A stretch of DNA of 9,140 nucleotides from Candidatus Aerophobota bacterium (GCA_030607765.1 JAUWJJ010000023.1:1-9140), one strand, 5' to 3'; numbered from the stretch's first letter, positions 1 through 6,000 are shown. Notes: generated from the letters alone by a model not told the origin. Program-made: numbers and translations.

Positions 1-158
1 AAAACATGTTGACCAAGAGCAAGCATATTCACATCGCCTGCCGTCATATAAATTAATCGAACTTTCCCCTGGGCAACAACATTCACAGAGGCGATACCTA
101 ATACCACAGCCCCTATTAGTAAAGCTACGGCCCATAGACTTAAAACTCTTTTAAACAT
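1..158 (-). CDS. Solute-binding protein of a second sugar ABC transporter, N-terminal part only (runs off the window)
   Basis: Fifty-two codons are visible from an ATG at 158-156 before the window ends. Residues 1-29 form a classical Sec signal peptide: basic MFKR, a hydrophobic core, then a V-V-A|Q cleavage site. No lipobox cysteine is present, so the product is probably a soluble periplasmic protein. The mature start, GKVRLIYMTAGDVNMLALGQ, resembles the first beta strand of family 1 extracellular solute-binding proteins, which carry sugars to an ABC permease. The start is fixed by AGGAGG at 172-167, 8 nt upstream of the ATG. The gene lies downstream of a LacI-family pseudogene and its promoter/operator, so it is probably the first intact gene of another sugar-uptake operon. 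The substrate cannot be told. The family call rests on the signal peptide and a short mature stretch, so it is likely but not certain. Confidence 0.72.
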   Translation of the reverse strand, partial: MFKRVLSLWAVALLIGAVVLGIASVNVVAQGKVRLIYMTAGDVNMLALGQHV

Positions 159-366
159 TAGTTTTGCCTCCTATATTTCGGCGTGATAATATTGGCATTG
201 TTCATTTCTCTGAGAGCTTCTCAAAGACTCACTAATCTTTCGACACTCTTCTCTTTGATAAGCTTTCCTTTTTCCAACTAATGGCCTGCCTGCTTTATCA
301 CCTCCTTCTGGCTTTATTTAGCTTTTTTCCAAGAGAAAACTGACTTTACAATAAGTTATCAGCAAA
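159..366. other. Intergenic stretch between the LacI pseudogene and the second binding-protein gene, with an orphan Shine-Dalgarno sequence
   Basis: No intact gene is seen here. On the minus strand AAGGAGGTGAT (307-297) is a full-length match to the anti-Shine-Dalgarno of 16S rRNA, yet no usable ATG follows at normal spacing. A frame beginning with the GTG inside this motif has stops after 7 codons and again further on. It ends in a 15-codon piece (MNNANIITPKYRRQN) whose TAA overlaps the next gene's ATG as TAATG. This may be a decayed small gene, a leader peptide or chance. The useful Shine-Dalgarno for the next gene is AGGAGG at 172-167. I see no clear promoter or terminator in this stretch. 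Confidence 0.4.
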
Positions 367-634
367 TTAATCAATTTTTCTACAAAAATCTCTTACTATT
401 AGCTTTGTATCCCGGAATTGGTGTTCTTTTTCCTTCAGCGAACCTCGTTTTTTTGTCTTCTTTAATCTTCTTAAATGCTCCCTGAGCAATTTCATTTATT
501 GACCGGGCAATGGTGGTTAAAAAGGAAGTGCTAATGGAGAATATATTACTTTGAGGGCTTAGCACTCTAAAGACGGTGCTGGTGGATACTCCTGTTTTTA
601 TAGCTACATCTTTGATGGTTACCTTTGTTCTCAA
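367..634 (-). pseudogene. LacI-family transcriptional repressor, pseudogene with large internal deletion and a C-terminal frameshift
   Basis: Translation starts at a TTG (634-632) preceded by GAGGTG. Residues 4-26 are a LacI helix-turn-helix (VTIKDVAIKTGVSTSTVFRVLS), though a Phe replaces the usual Ser of the T-V-S-R-V-L signature. The dimerisation and sugar-binding core, about 250 residues in normal members, is absent. The frame jumps straight to SNIFSISTSFLTTI and INEIAQGAFKKIKED, which match the 'FDN...PLTTI' region near the C-terminus of LacI proteins. After residue 60 a run of seven A (plus-strand T7 at 448-454) puts the rest out of frame. The 84-residue reading ends at 380. Removing one A restores a typical LacI C-terminus, DTKLIVRDFCRKID, ending in TAA at 369-367. 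The distance from LTTI to LIVR, about 40 residues, is normal for the family. The product cannot be a working sugar-responsive repressor. Its own promoter and operator are intact just upstream. Confidence 0.85.
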
Positions 635-644
635 AATTGCACCT

Positions 645-658
645 CATTGGTTCCAATG
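645..658. repeat. Short inverted repeat just upstream of the LacI pseudogene ribosome binding site
   Basis: CATTGG-TT-CCAATG has two perfect 6-bp arms around a 2-nt centre. On the minus strand it sits between the operator and the GAGGTG ribosome binding site, within the presumed 5' untranslated region. It could be a second protein-binding half-site pair or a small hairpin. The centre lacks the CG of LacI operators, so I do not call it an operator. Confidence 0.35.
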
Positions 659-664
659 TATGTT

Positions 665-682
665 TCAGATAACGTTATCTGA
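665..682. promoter_or_regulatory. LacI-type operator, 18-bp perfect palindrome
   Basis: TCAGATAACGTTATCTGA is a perfect 18-bp palindrome with the central CG and AACGTT core typical of operators bound by LacI/PurR/RbsR-type repressors. It lies 11 nt downstream of the -10 hexamer on the minus strand, so it covers the first transcribed bases and would block initiation or clearance. It ends 31 nt before the TTG start of the LacI pseudogene, the usual arrangement for an autoregulated repressor that also controls the downstream transporter. No second copy of this palindrome was noticed in the window. The binding protein is inferred, not shown. Confidence 0.8.
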
Positions 683-692
683 TATCATTATC

Positions 693-721
693 ATAGTAGA
701 CCATTTTTTAAATTCTGTCAA
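693..721 (-). promoter_or_regulatory. Sigma-70-type promoter for the LacI pseudogene and downstream transporter
   Basis: On the minus strand TTGACA (721-716) is a perfect -35 hexamer. It is followed after exactly 17 nt by TACTAT (698-693), a 4-of-6 match to the -10 consensus. The predicted start site is near 686, next to the 18-bp operator. Promoter and operator together form a compact repressible unit reading toward the LacI remnant and the second binding-protein gene. It lies just beyond the hairpin that closes the upstream operon. Confidence 0.75.
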
Positions 722-735
722 TTCCTTAGACTATT

Positions 736-770
736 TTTGGGTGATTGTTATTTCTTTACAATCACCCAAA
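736..770 (-). terminator. Strong hairpin at the end of the DUF3604 gene, probable transcription end without a U-tract
   Basis: The arms TTTGGGTGATTGT and ACAATCACCCAAA pair perfectly over 13 bp around a 9-nt loop. On the minus strand the first arm encodes the last residues of the DUF3604 protein (WVIV), and the TAA stop codon (750-748) straddles loop and stem. A-rich sequence, not U-rich, follows the stem, so it is not a textbook intrinsic terminator. Its position between the end of one operon and the promoter of the next suggests transcript termination or 3'-end protection. Confidence 0.55.
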
Positions 771-2163
771 CAGGCGAAGTCCAGGCCATCGCATCATCTT
801 CCTGTATTATTCTAGTATAATAATAATTCAATGGCCTTGCCAAATTTTCCCTGTCAATAAATGCGATATTCTCCTCTGATTTACTCCCATGATAAACATA
901 TATCTCAATGTTATTTCTTATTATCTCAATTTTAGAAATCTTATCTGTGCCTACTACACTAATTTTTATCTTACGTTCTTCCCTCGAGGAACTGAGGGAA
1001 AACTCATCACCCATTCTATAACCATTTACGGTAAATTCCAATATAATTCTTTCTCCGGTTGTCCCATAACAGTGTCTTTCTCTTATCGCTTGCATAATTG
1101 AAATACGAGATAATTCTCGTGCATATATCGCAGTTAATCCTGGAGGATACTGGAGAGTAGGATAATTATTGTTAATTACAGGGGAATCGGGACGAGTATG
1201 AGAATCACTCCCAGCGACAACTCCAAGTTTATAACCCTTTGCCCAAGCATTTTGGACGTATCCTGTTCCGTTCTCTGCAATTAAAGGATGAGAACTTTTC
1301 CTGCATTCAGAGCTGCCATGCATAGAATATATCTCTACAACTGGTTCTTTCGAAAGATTATAACTTTTCCAATCAGTACCCATTCCATATTCACCTGGTT
1401 GACCATGAGCAGAATGATGGGAAATTATAATGACATTTTCGTTTTTTAATTTGTCCCATAGGTTAAGTGCGGTTATACTGTCAGGATTATTCCTCTTGTA
1501 TAAAAGGGCAGCATCATATAAATAATAAACATTTCTATCTCCATCTTCTTCTATGCTTTTGCCATCCCTTTTTCCAGTCCATTCATAACCGCTAAAAGTC
1601 ACAAATTCTCCTGGTTTATAGTATTCAGTTGCTTTTTTTCTTATCAATTTCCAATCCCAATCCGACAATGTTAAAATTCCTTCAAAAAAAGGGTGAGGAC
1701 CTTGATGCCCATGATCAGTTAAAGCTGAAAAATCAAAATGAGCCATCTCTTTAGCATAAGTGTAGTAAAAATCAATAGAACAGGCACCGTCAGAAAGTTC
1801 AGAGTGACCATGAATATCTCCCCAAAATAATCTTTTCTGAACTTCCCTTTGCACGTATGCCGAATTACTCTGGCCAATTATGTCTTTTCTCTCTCCCTCA
1901 GCTTTCATTCTATAAATACCTTCCCGTTGGAATATTAGGGGGAAAATCATCTTTCCTTTATTCTCAGGTATAAATGAATACTGGCGAGGTAAACCATTGA
2001 TTATTTTCTCCGGGAAAATAAACCTGATAGTTCCCTTAAAATCAGGAATGCTATTGCCAAATTTATCCTGGATACTAACTTTCATAGAGACTCTCTTGCC
2101 TGTTTGAACCAGAGAAGGAAGAGTCATTTTTATTTTCTCGGGAATATTTGGACTTACAGTCAA
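748..2163 (-). CDS. DUF3604-family PHP-type metal-dependent hydrolase, C-terminal part after an in-frame stop
   Basis: This 471-residue frame carries the whole predicted catalytic part of a DUF3604 protein, a family related to PHP-domain phosphoesterases, with no firmly assigned substrate. Residues 1-105 look like a beta-sandwich (Ig-like) linker domain. The PHP-like metal motifs follow: WGDIHGHSELSDG (114-126), LTDHG (148-152), SGYEWT (191-196), ISHHSAHG (247-254), EIYSMHGSSE (277-286) and AGSDSHT (317-323). CYGTTGERI (365-373) and WTSPVWV (461-467) near the end are also typical. The first possible start is a TTG at 2163, ten bases after a weak AGAGGA, and is doubtful. The upstream codons (FKYIEDSPV) read in the same frame back to a TAA at 2193-2191 and clearly belong to the same protein, whose N-terminal part is at 2640-2191. 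Whether this half is made alone is unknown. It is the last gene after the transporter genes and would act on an imported or periplasmic glycan derivative. No signal peptide is seen. Confidence 0.85.
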   Translation of the reverse strand: MTVSPNIPEKIKMTLPSLVQTGKRVSMKVSIQDKFGNSIPDFKGTIRFIFPEKIINGLPRQYSFIPENKGKMIFPLIFQREGIYRMKAEGERKDIIGQSNSAYVQREVQKRLFWGDIHGHSELSDGACSIDFYYTYAKEMAHFDFSALTDHGHQGPHPFFEGILTLSDWDWKLIRKKATEYYKPGEFVTFSGYEWTGKRDGKSIEEDGDRNVYYLYDAALLYKRNNPDSITALNLWDKLKNENVIIISHHSAHGQPGEYGMGTDWKSYNLSKEPVVEIYSMHGSSECRKSSHPLIAENGTGYVQNAWAKGYKLGVVAGSDSHTRPDSPVINNNYPTLQYPPGLTAIYARELSRISIMQAIRERHCYGTTGERIILEFTVNGYRMGDEFSLSSSREERKIKISVVGTDKISKIEIIRNNIEIYVYHGSKSEENIAFIDRENLARPLNYYYTRIIQEDDAMAWTSPVWVIVKK

Positions 2164-2190
2164 AACCGGGCTATCCTCTATATACTTGAA

Positions 2191-2193
2191 TTA
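2191..2193 (-). other. Premature in-frame TAA stop splitting the DUF3604 gene
   Basis: The minus-strand codons run ...GAT CCT TTT AAA AAA GGT TAA TTC AAG TAT ATA GAG GAT... The starts at 2640 and 2163 differ by 477 nt, a multiple of three, so both halves share one frame and only this TAA interrupts them. The flanking residues DPFKKG-stop-FKYIEDSPVLTV match the continuous 'DPxGxGxFxxIxxSPxLxV' junction of full-length relatives, as I know them. A single-base change from AAA, CAA or GAA would explain it. Translational readthrough and sequencing or assembly error are the alternatives. Confidence 0.85.
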
Positions 2194-2640
2194 ACCTTTT
2201 TTAAAAGGATCAATGAACAGGGAGAATTTCACCTTATTCATTGCTATAGGTTGAACCTTGGCTCCTTTGCCTCTTTTACTTTGATCTCCATAAATTATAT
2301 TAATTTCCTCTCCAGGCACATAAGAACTTACCACCTTGAAAGTTACATATCGCCATTTTTTAATCTCTTTAACTTCGATCTTTGTCTTATTAGATGCATG
2401 CACAGTTATATACCCTGAACCCTTGGGGACAAGCCTGCTATTTCTATAAAACTCTTCTATCTTTCTAAGGTGCTCTTCATTGTGCCAGGGTAATGTCCAC
2501 ATCAAAGGTATGACTAATTTTAGGCAGGAGTTTTCCGGAAGGCCCTTATTCCCAATTTTAAGAGTAATCGTTAGCCTTGTAATATCTCCGGCTCTTATAC
2601 GCTTGGGAGCAATAGATATGGATTGTAGATAGTCTTTCAA
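2191..2640 (-). CDS. N-terminal domain of the split DUF3604 protein
   Basis: This 149-residue frame begins with MKDYLQSISIAPKRIRAGDI and has the beta-rich pattern of the N-terminal domain that precedes the PHP-like part of long DUF3604 proteins. Examples are 'IAPKRIRAG...LTITLKIG', 'WTLPW' and 'PGEEINIIYGD'. It ends at the TAA at 2193-2191. The start is a TTG at 2640-2638: an in-frame TAA lies just two codons before it, so it is the first option, and GAGGGA sits 9 nt upstream. The gene follows the MalG-like permease by only 20 nt and is surely co-transcribed with it. Alone this fragment has none of the metal-binding motifs and cannot be an enzyme. With the 748-2163 frame and the intervening codons it would form a protein of about 630 residues, a normal length for the family. 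Best read as the 5' half of one broken gene. Confidence 0.82.
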   Translation of the reverse strand: MKDYLQSISIAPKRIRAGDITRLTITLKIGNKGLPENSCLKLVIPLMWTLPWHNEEHLRKIEEFYRNSRLVPKGSGYITVHASNKTKIEVKEIKKWRYVTFKVVSSYVPGEEINIIYGDQSKRGKGAKVQPIAMNKVKFSLFIDPFKKG

Positions 2641-2660
2641 TTTTTATCTTCCCTCAAAAT

Positions 2661-3482
2661 CTAACCTTTAAGTGCTCCAAAAGTTAATCCACGGACAAGA
2701 TGTTTTTGTGCTAACAAAGCAAAAATAAGTACAGGAATTACAAAAATGGCAGCAGCTGCACTCATCTCTCCCCATTTAATAAAGTATTGCTGGGAAAGCC
2801 TGGGCATACCAACAGGAATAGCCATAGATTTAGGAGAAGAGGTTAAAATTAAGGCAAGAAGAAATTCATTCCAATTTAAAATAAATATGAATATGGCTGT
2901 AGCAGCTAAACCTGGAGCAATAAGAGGAAGAGCGATTTTCATAAACGCCTTAAAGTCAGAACAACCATCTATTCTGGCCGCATCTATAAGCTCTTCAGGA
3001 ACGGTATCGAAAAAGTCTTTTAACATCCACATGCCAAAAGGGATATTAATAGCTGTATATGCTAAAATTAAAGCTAAGTAATTATCTAAAATATTCAATG
3101 CTTTCATTATGACAAAAAAGGGTATAGCTAAGCTAATAGGAATGATCATACGTACAAATAAAAGCCACCCTAAAATATACTTATCCAAACCTCCAAAAAA
3201 TTTGAATTTGGAAAAAGTATAACTAGCCAAAGCAGCAATACTTACAGTAATAAAAGTAGCTGATGTGGATACAACCACACTATTGAGAAGGAATTTCAAG
3301 AAATCTCCCTCACGGAAGAGTCTTATGTAATTTATAAAAGTAGGGGTAAATAAAAGTGACTCACTCATAATATCTCGAAAATATTTAAAAGAAGTAATAA
3401 TGATCCACAAGATTGGAAAAATAACAAAAATAGTGCAAATGGCTAATAAAATGGTTCCCGTTTTCTTTTGAAATTCAATCAT
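2661..3482 (-). CDS. Sugar ABC transporter permease, MalG-like (CUT1 family)
   Basis: This 273-residue inner-membrane protein has six hydrophobic segments (about 11-30, 66-90, 103-125, 136-155, 193-212 and 241-260), the normal layout for MalG-type permeases. The cytoplasmic EAA loop that docks the ATPase is clear: EELIDAARIDGCSDFKAF followed by IALPLIAPG (163-191). The C-terminal segment RGLTFGALKG is also typical of the family. It pairs with the MalF-like permease encoded directly upstream to form the membrane channel. The ATG lies 7 nt after that gene's stop codon with only a weak ribosome binding site, which suggests translational coupling. The substrate is not readable from the permease; the nearby alpha-mannosidase makes a mannose-containing oligosaccharide plausible. 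Length and motifs are intact. Confidence 0.95.
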   Translation of the reverse strand: MIEFQKKTGTILLAICTIFVIFPILWIIITSFKYFRDIMSESLLFTPTFINYIRLFREGDFLKFLLNSVVVSTSATFITVSIAALASYTFSKFKFFGGLDKYILGWLLFVRMIIPISLAIPFFVIMKALNILDNYLALILAYTAINIPFGMWMLKDFFDTVPEELIDAARIDGCSDFKAFMKIALPLIAPGLAATAIFIFILNWNEFLLALILTSSPKSMAIPVGMPRLSQQYFIKWGEMSAAAAIFVIPVLIFALLAQKHLVRGLTFGALKG

Positions 3483-3489
3483 CTCTATT

Positions 3490-4350
3490 TCATCTTTTCA
3501 TCAGGACTCTCTGATAAGATTGACTATACATAACAATGAATAATATTACTGTTAAGGCGAGAAGTGACCCATACCCAAGTTGCCAATATCTAAAAGAAAC
3601 TTTGTAGATGTATAAACTGACGATTTCTGTTACATTTCCTGGTCCTCCTCCGGTAAGGAGAATAAATTTATCGAAAGCTCTGAAGGCGCCTATACTCCTA
3701 AAAAGAAGAGCAATAAAAATAGTAGGTTTTAACAAGGGCACCGTAATATACCTAAATGTTTGCCAGTAAGTAGCTCCATCGACTAAAGCTGCCTCATAGG
3801 GTTCCTCAGGAATAGAGTGCAGTCCTGCTAAAAGAACCAGATATATGAAAGGCGTCCATTGCCAGACATCTGTAACTATAACCGAGAGCATAGCAAGATT
3901 AGGTTCTGCCAGCCAGGCCTGTCTTTGAAAACAAATCTTACTGATTATTGTGTTTATTATGCCAAATTCGGTATTGTACATCAGTTTCCAGATTAATCCA
4001 ACAGCAACAGGGGCTATCATCATTGGGAACATTAACACTGCTCTTATAAAGGAAACACCTTTTCTTAGTTCTCTCACTAAAAGGGCTAAGCACAAACCAA
4101 GAAAAAATTCAAGCGACACACTCCCCGTTACAAAAATCAATGTGTTTTTAAGTGAAATCCAAAAATTTAAATCTTTTGCTAATTTTTTAAAATTTCCTCC
4201 AAAAATATATCGTAAAATAACTCCTCTACCAGTTACCTCATAGGAATAAAAACTCATTTTCACAAGATAAATAACAGGATAGATGGTTAAAGTACCCAGC
4301 AGTATCAGAAGAGGAATTATCATTACATACTTTAAGTATTTTTTCCTCAT
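3490..4350 (-). CDS. Sugar ABC transporter permease, MalF-like (CUT1 family)
   Basis: This 286-residue membrane protein has about six transmembrane segments (8-30, 68-92, 103-125, 150-175, 206-225 and 258-276). It is of the short MalF type, without the large periplasmic loop of the E. coli protein. The EAA loop is present: EEPYEAALVDGATYWQTF then ITVPLLKP (182-209). The conserved TGGGPGNVTE (233-242) of CUT1 first permeases is also intact. The ATG at 4350 has AGGA 8 nt upstream. It follows the binding-protein gene after a 112-nt gap containing a strong hairpin and precedes the partner permease by 7 nt. No ATP-binding subunit is encoded in the window. A shared multifunctional ATPase (MsmX/UgpC type) encoded elsewhere, as is common for CUT1 systems, would be needed. 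Confidence 0.95.
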   Translation of the reverse strand: MRKKYLKYVMIIPLLILLGTLTIYPVIYLVKMSFYSYEVTGRGVILRYIFGGNFKKLAKDLNFWISLKNTLIFVTGSVSLEFFLGLCLALLVRELRKGVSFIRAVLMFPMMIAPVAVGLIWKLMYNTEFGIINTIISKICFQRQAWLAEPNLAMLSVIVTDVWQWTPFIYLVLLAGLHSIPEEPYEAALVDGATYWQTFRYITVPLLKPTIFIALLFRSIGAFRAFDKFILLTGGGPGNVTEIVSLYIYKVSFRYWQLGYGSLLALTVILFIVMYSQSYQRVLMKR

Positions 4351-4411
4351 ACGATTTTCCTGAAATCACCAGCACTTTGGCACTTTCAAGTCCAAAGGAA
4401 TATTTTTCGCT

Positions 4412-4448
4412 CCGTCAGCCCAACTAAATAAATAACGTGGGCTGACGG
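4412..4448 (-). promoter_or_regulatory. Intercistronic stem-loop between binding protein and permease genes
   Basis: CCGTCAGCCCA and TGGGCTGACGG form a perfect 11-bp GC-rich stem with a 15-nt loop, starting 14 nt after the binding-protein stop codon. No U-tract follows on the minus strand, so full termination is unlikely. Stem-loops at this place in malE-malF-type operons protect the upstream mRNA or partly reduce readthrough, giving more binding protein than permease. That role is inferred here from position and structure. A weaker CTTTGG/CCAAAG pair (4375-4397) lies just downstream in the same gap. Confidence 0.7.
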
Positions 4449-4462
4449 CATATATTACCCAA

Positions 4463-5770
4463 TCATTCCTTAACTATAGTTTTATATCCAGCCTCTGTCA
4501 TTATCTTATAAATTTCCCTGGCAGTAGCATCCAGAGCTTCACTCGATGATTCCCCACCAATTAAAGCTCTGTTCAAATGCAAACCCAGTACATCTTCTAT
4601 CTGGAACCATTCCATAATTTTAGGTCTGGCTTTGGCAAATTTAAAAGAATCATTATAGGCTTTCATCCATCTATACTCCTTTTGTTCAGCTAAAGAGGAT
4701 CGGTACACATCTGCTCTTATCGGAACTGCTTTAGCCCTGGCGTATTCCATTTGAGCTTTATAGCTTGTAACCCATTTCATAAAGTCTAAGGGAACCTCTT
4801 TATTTTCCACGACTTTTGGTATTGCCATAATCCACATACCAATTGCCGGAGCATGAACCCCATCTTCCGCTTTGGGAGTAATGGCGAAGCCAACTTTGTA
4901 AGGAATGGTTGAAAATTCAGGATCATCCATCCAGGGCCAACTTGCAGCAACTGTTATAGCTTGAGCAGCTCTACCAGTGACTAACATAGCGATAATATCT
5001 GACTGACCCACATTACCGATGCCAGGAGGCGCCCATTTTGTAAGCCCCACCCACATTTTGAGTGCTCGCTTTGCCTTCTCACTGTTTATAGTAATAGTCC
5101 AATCAGAGGGCGGATCAGCAAATATATCGGTTTTGAAGGAGCGAAGAACAGGCAAAAAGTTGAAAACAACAGGGTTACCTCTTTCACCCCTATGTACATA
5201 ACCATAAAAGGGTTTTGTGAGATCATAGAGTTTCTGAGCCGCTGATTCAACATCCTTCCATGTTAGCGGTGGTATTGAGAGTCCTGTTTCTTCAAATTTA
5301 TCCGGACGATAGTAAAGCAGGTGAATGTTCCCATTTATAGGAAGACCCATCAATTCCCCATCAACAGTACTATATCTCTTTTCAAAGGACCATCTGCCAG
5401 CATAGTCATACTCGATTATTTCAGGGTCTTTCTCATAACCTGGATCTATTTCCTTCAATGGAGTCATGTATCCACCTCCAAAAAAGAAAGGTCCCCAGGA
5501 ATCATCGATAAACATAATATCAAAGGTCTTCCTTCCCGTAGTTATTTCCGCAACTTCTTTCTCATATAATCCAGAGTAAGGAAAGATATGGAGCTTAATT
5601 TTATTACCGGTTTCCTGCTCATATAAAGGGACTAACTTCCTGAAAGCAGGCAGCCAGGGGGAATCATGTAAAGCAATATTTATTACGTGTTTCTGTGCAA
5701 TAGCTGGCACCATAAAACTGATCAGAAAAATGCCTGCTATTACTAATCTGAAAAAAACTTTATTACGCAT
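4463..5770 (-). CDS. Extracellular sugar-binding protein of a CUT1 ABC transporter (family 1 solute-binding protein)
   Basis: This 435-residue protein is a normal-length family 1 solute-binding protein. Residues 1-25 are a Sec signal peptide ending P-A-I-A|Q with no lipobox cysteine, so it is probably a free periplasmic protein. The mature part begins with a typical first strand (HVINIALHDSPWLPAFRKLV). Characteristic segments follow: FDIMFIDDSWGPFFFGGGYM (about 84-103), GLPINGNIHLLYYRPDKFEE (about 142-161) and LTWKDVESAAQKLYDL. Tryptophan- and tyrosine-rich stretches such as AASWPWMDDPEF are consistent with carbohydrate stacking. The ATG is supported by GGAG 6 nt upstream. It is followed by a stem-loop and the two permeases, so it is the transporter's recognition subunit. 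The ligand is unproven. Linkage to GH38 suggests a mannose-containing oligosaccharide. Confidence 0.93.
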   Translation of the reverse strand: MRNKVFFRLVIAGIFLISFMVPAIAQKHVINIALHDSPWLPAFRKLVPLYEQETGNKIKLHIFPYSGLYEKEVAEITTGRKTFDIMFIDDSWGPFFFGGGYMTPLKEIDPGYEKDPEIIEYDYAGRWSFEKRYSTVDGELMGLPINGNIHLLYYRPDKFEETGLSIPPLTWKDVESAAQKLYDLTKPFYGYVHRGERGNPVVFNFLPVLRSFKTDIFADPPSDWTITINSEKAKRALKMWVGLTKWAPPGIGNVGQSDIIAMLVTGRAAQAITVAASWPWMDDPEFSTIPYKVGFAITPKAEDGVHAPAIGMWIMAIPKVVENKEVPLDFMKWVTSYKAQMEYARAKAVPIRADVYRSSLAEQKEYRWMKAYNDSFKFAKARPKIMEWFQIEDVLGLHLNRALIGGESSSEALDATAREIYKIMTEAGYKTIVKE

Positions 5771-5794
5771 TTGCCTCTCCTTTGTTTTTTTCTA

Positions 5795-6000
5795 GTAATG
5801 TCAAAAGTTCTTTCTTCTTTTTGTAATTGGTAGCCGCAGGCTTTAGCCTGCGTTTTTATACATTAGTCTTCTCTTGCGCAACTTAAAAGTTGCGGCTACC
5901 ATCCTTTTCATCAAAATAACTTCTCTCCCCCTATGTGAATCCTCTTTTCCTTTATCTATAATGTTCTCCTGTAATTCCTTCATAAAACTTTTGACATTAC
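5795..6000. repeat. Long-range 15-bp perfect inverted repeat flanking the REPIN-like element (possible MITE ends)
   Basis: GTAATGTCAAAAGTT at 5795-5809 recurs as its exact reverse complement at 5986-6000. The two copies bound a segment of about 206 bp containing the double-hairpin repeat at 5829-5900. A perfect 15-bp match at this distance is unlikely by chance, although the sequence is AT-rich. No clear target-site duplication is seen at the outer edges, and no transposase is nearby. It could be the terminal repeats of a small non-autonomous element or a duplicated fragment of the decayed ORF that spans the right copy. Confidence 0.5.
5829..5900. repeat. REPIN-like pair of inverted REP hairpins
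   Basis: Two 24-nt units face each other across a 24-nt spacer. Each reads GGTAGCCGCA, ten variable bases, then TGCG (plus strand 5829-5852; minus strand 5900-5877). Each unit folds into an 8-bp stem: CGCAGGCT/AGCCTGCG in the first, CGCAACTT/AAGTTGCG in the second. The outer GGTAGCCGC/GCGGCTACC also pair over 9 bp, so the whole could form a three-way junction. The units differ at three stem positions and all three changes keep base pairing. This is the architecture of REPINs, which are dispersed by RAYT (IS200-like Y1) transposases. No such gene is in the window. Confidence 0.75.

Noticed and set aside
208..226. Imperfect palindrome CTCTGAGA/TCTCAAAG upstream of the second binding-protein gene
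   Set aside because: The arms are short with a mismatch, it has no link to a promoter, and it does not resemble the LacI operator at 665-682.
576..815. Plus-strand open frame of 79 codons over the LacI promoter region
   Set aside because: It lies opposite the LacI helix-turn-helix, promoter, operator and hairpin. It has no ribosome binding site of note and no recognisable protein pattern.
978..999. Inverted repeat TTCCCTC...GAGGGAA inside the DUF3604 coding region
   Set aside because: The stem is only 7 bp, lies within a serine/glutamate-rich coding segment, and has no position that suggests a regulatory role.
2104..2418. Plus-strand open frame of 104 codons opposite the DUF3604 junction
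   Set aside because: It is antisense to a clear coding frame with family motifs on the minus strand, and its translation shows no domain or signal.
5868..5900. Promoter-like pair TTGCGC and TATAAA on the minus strand ahead of the binding-protein gene
   Set aside because: The spacer is 15 nt, the -35 match is weak, and the bases belong to the REPIN stem, so a promoter cannot be supported.
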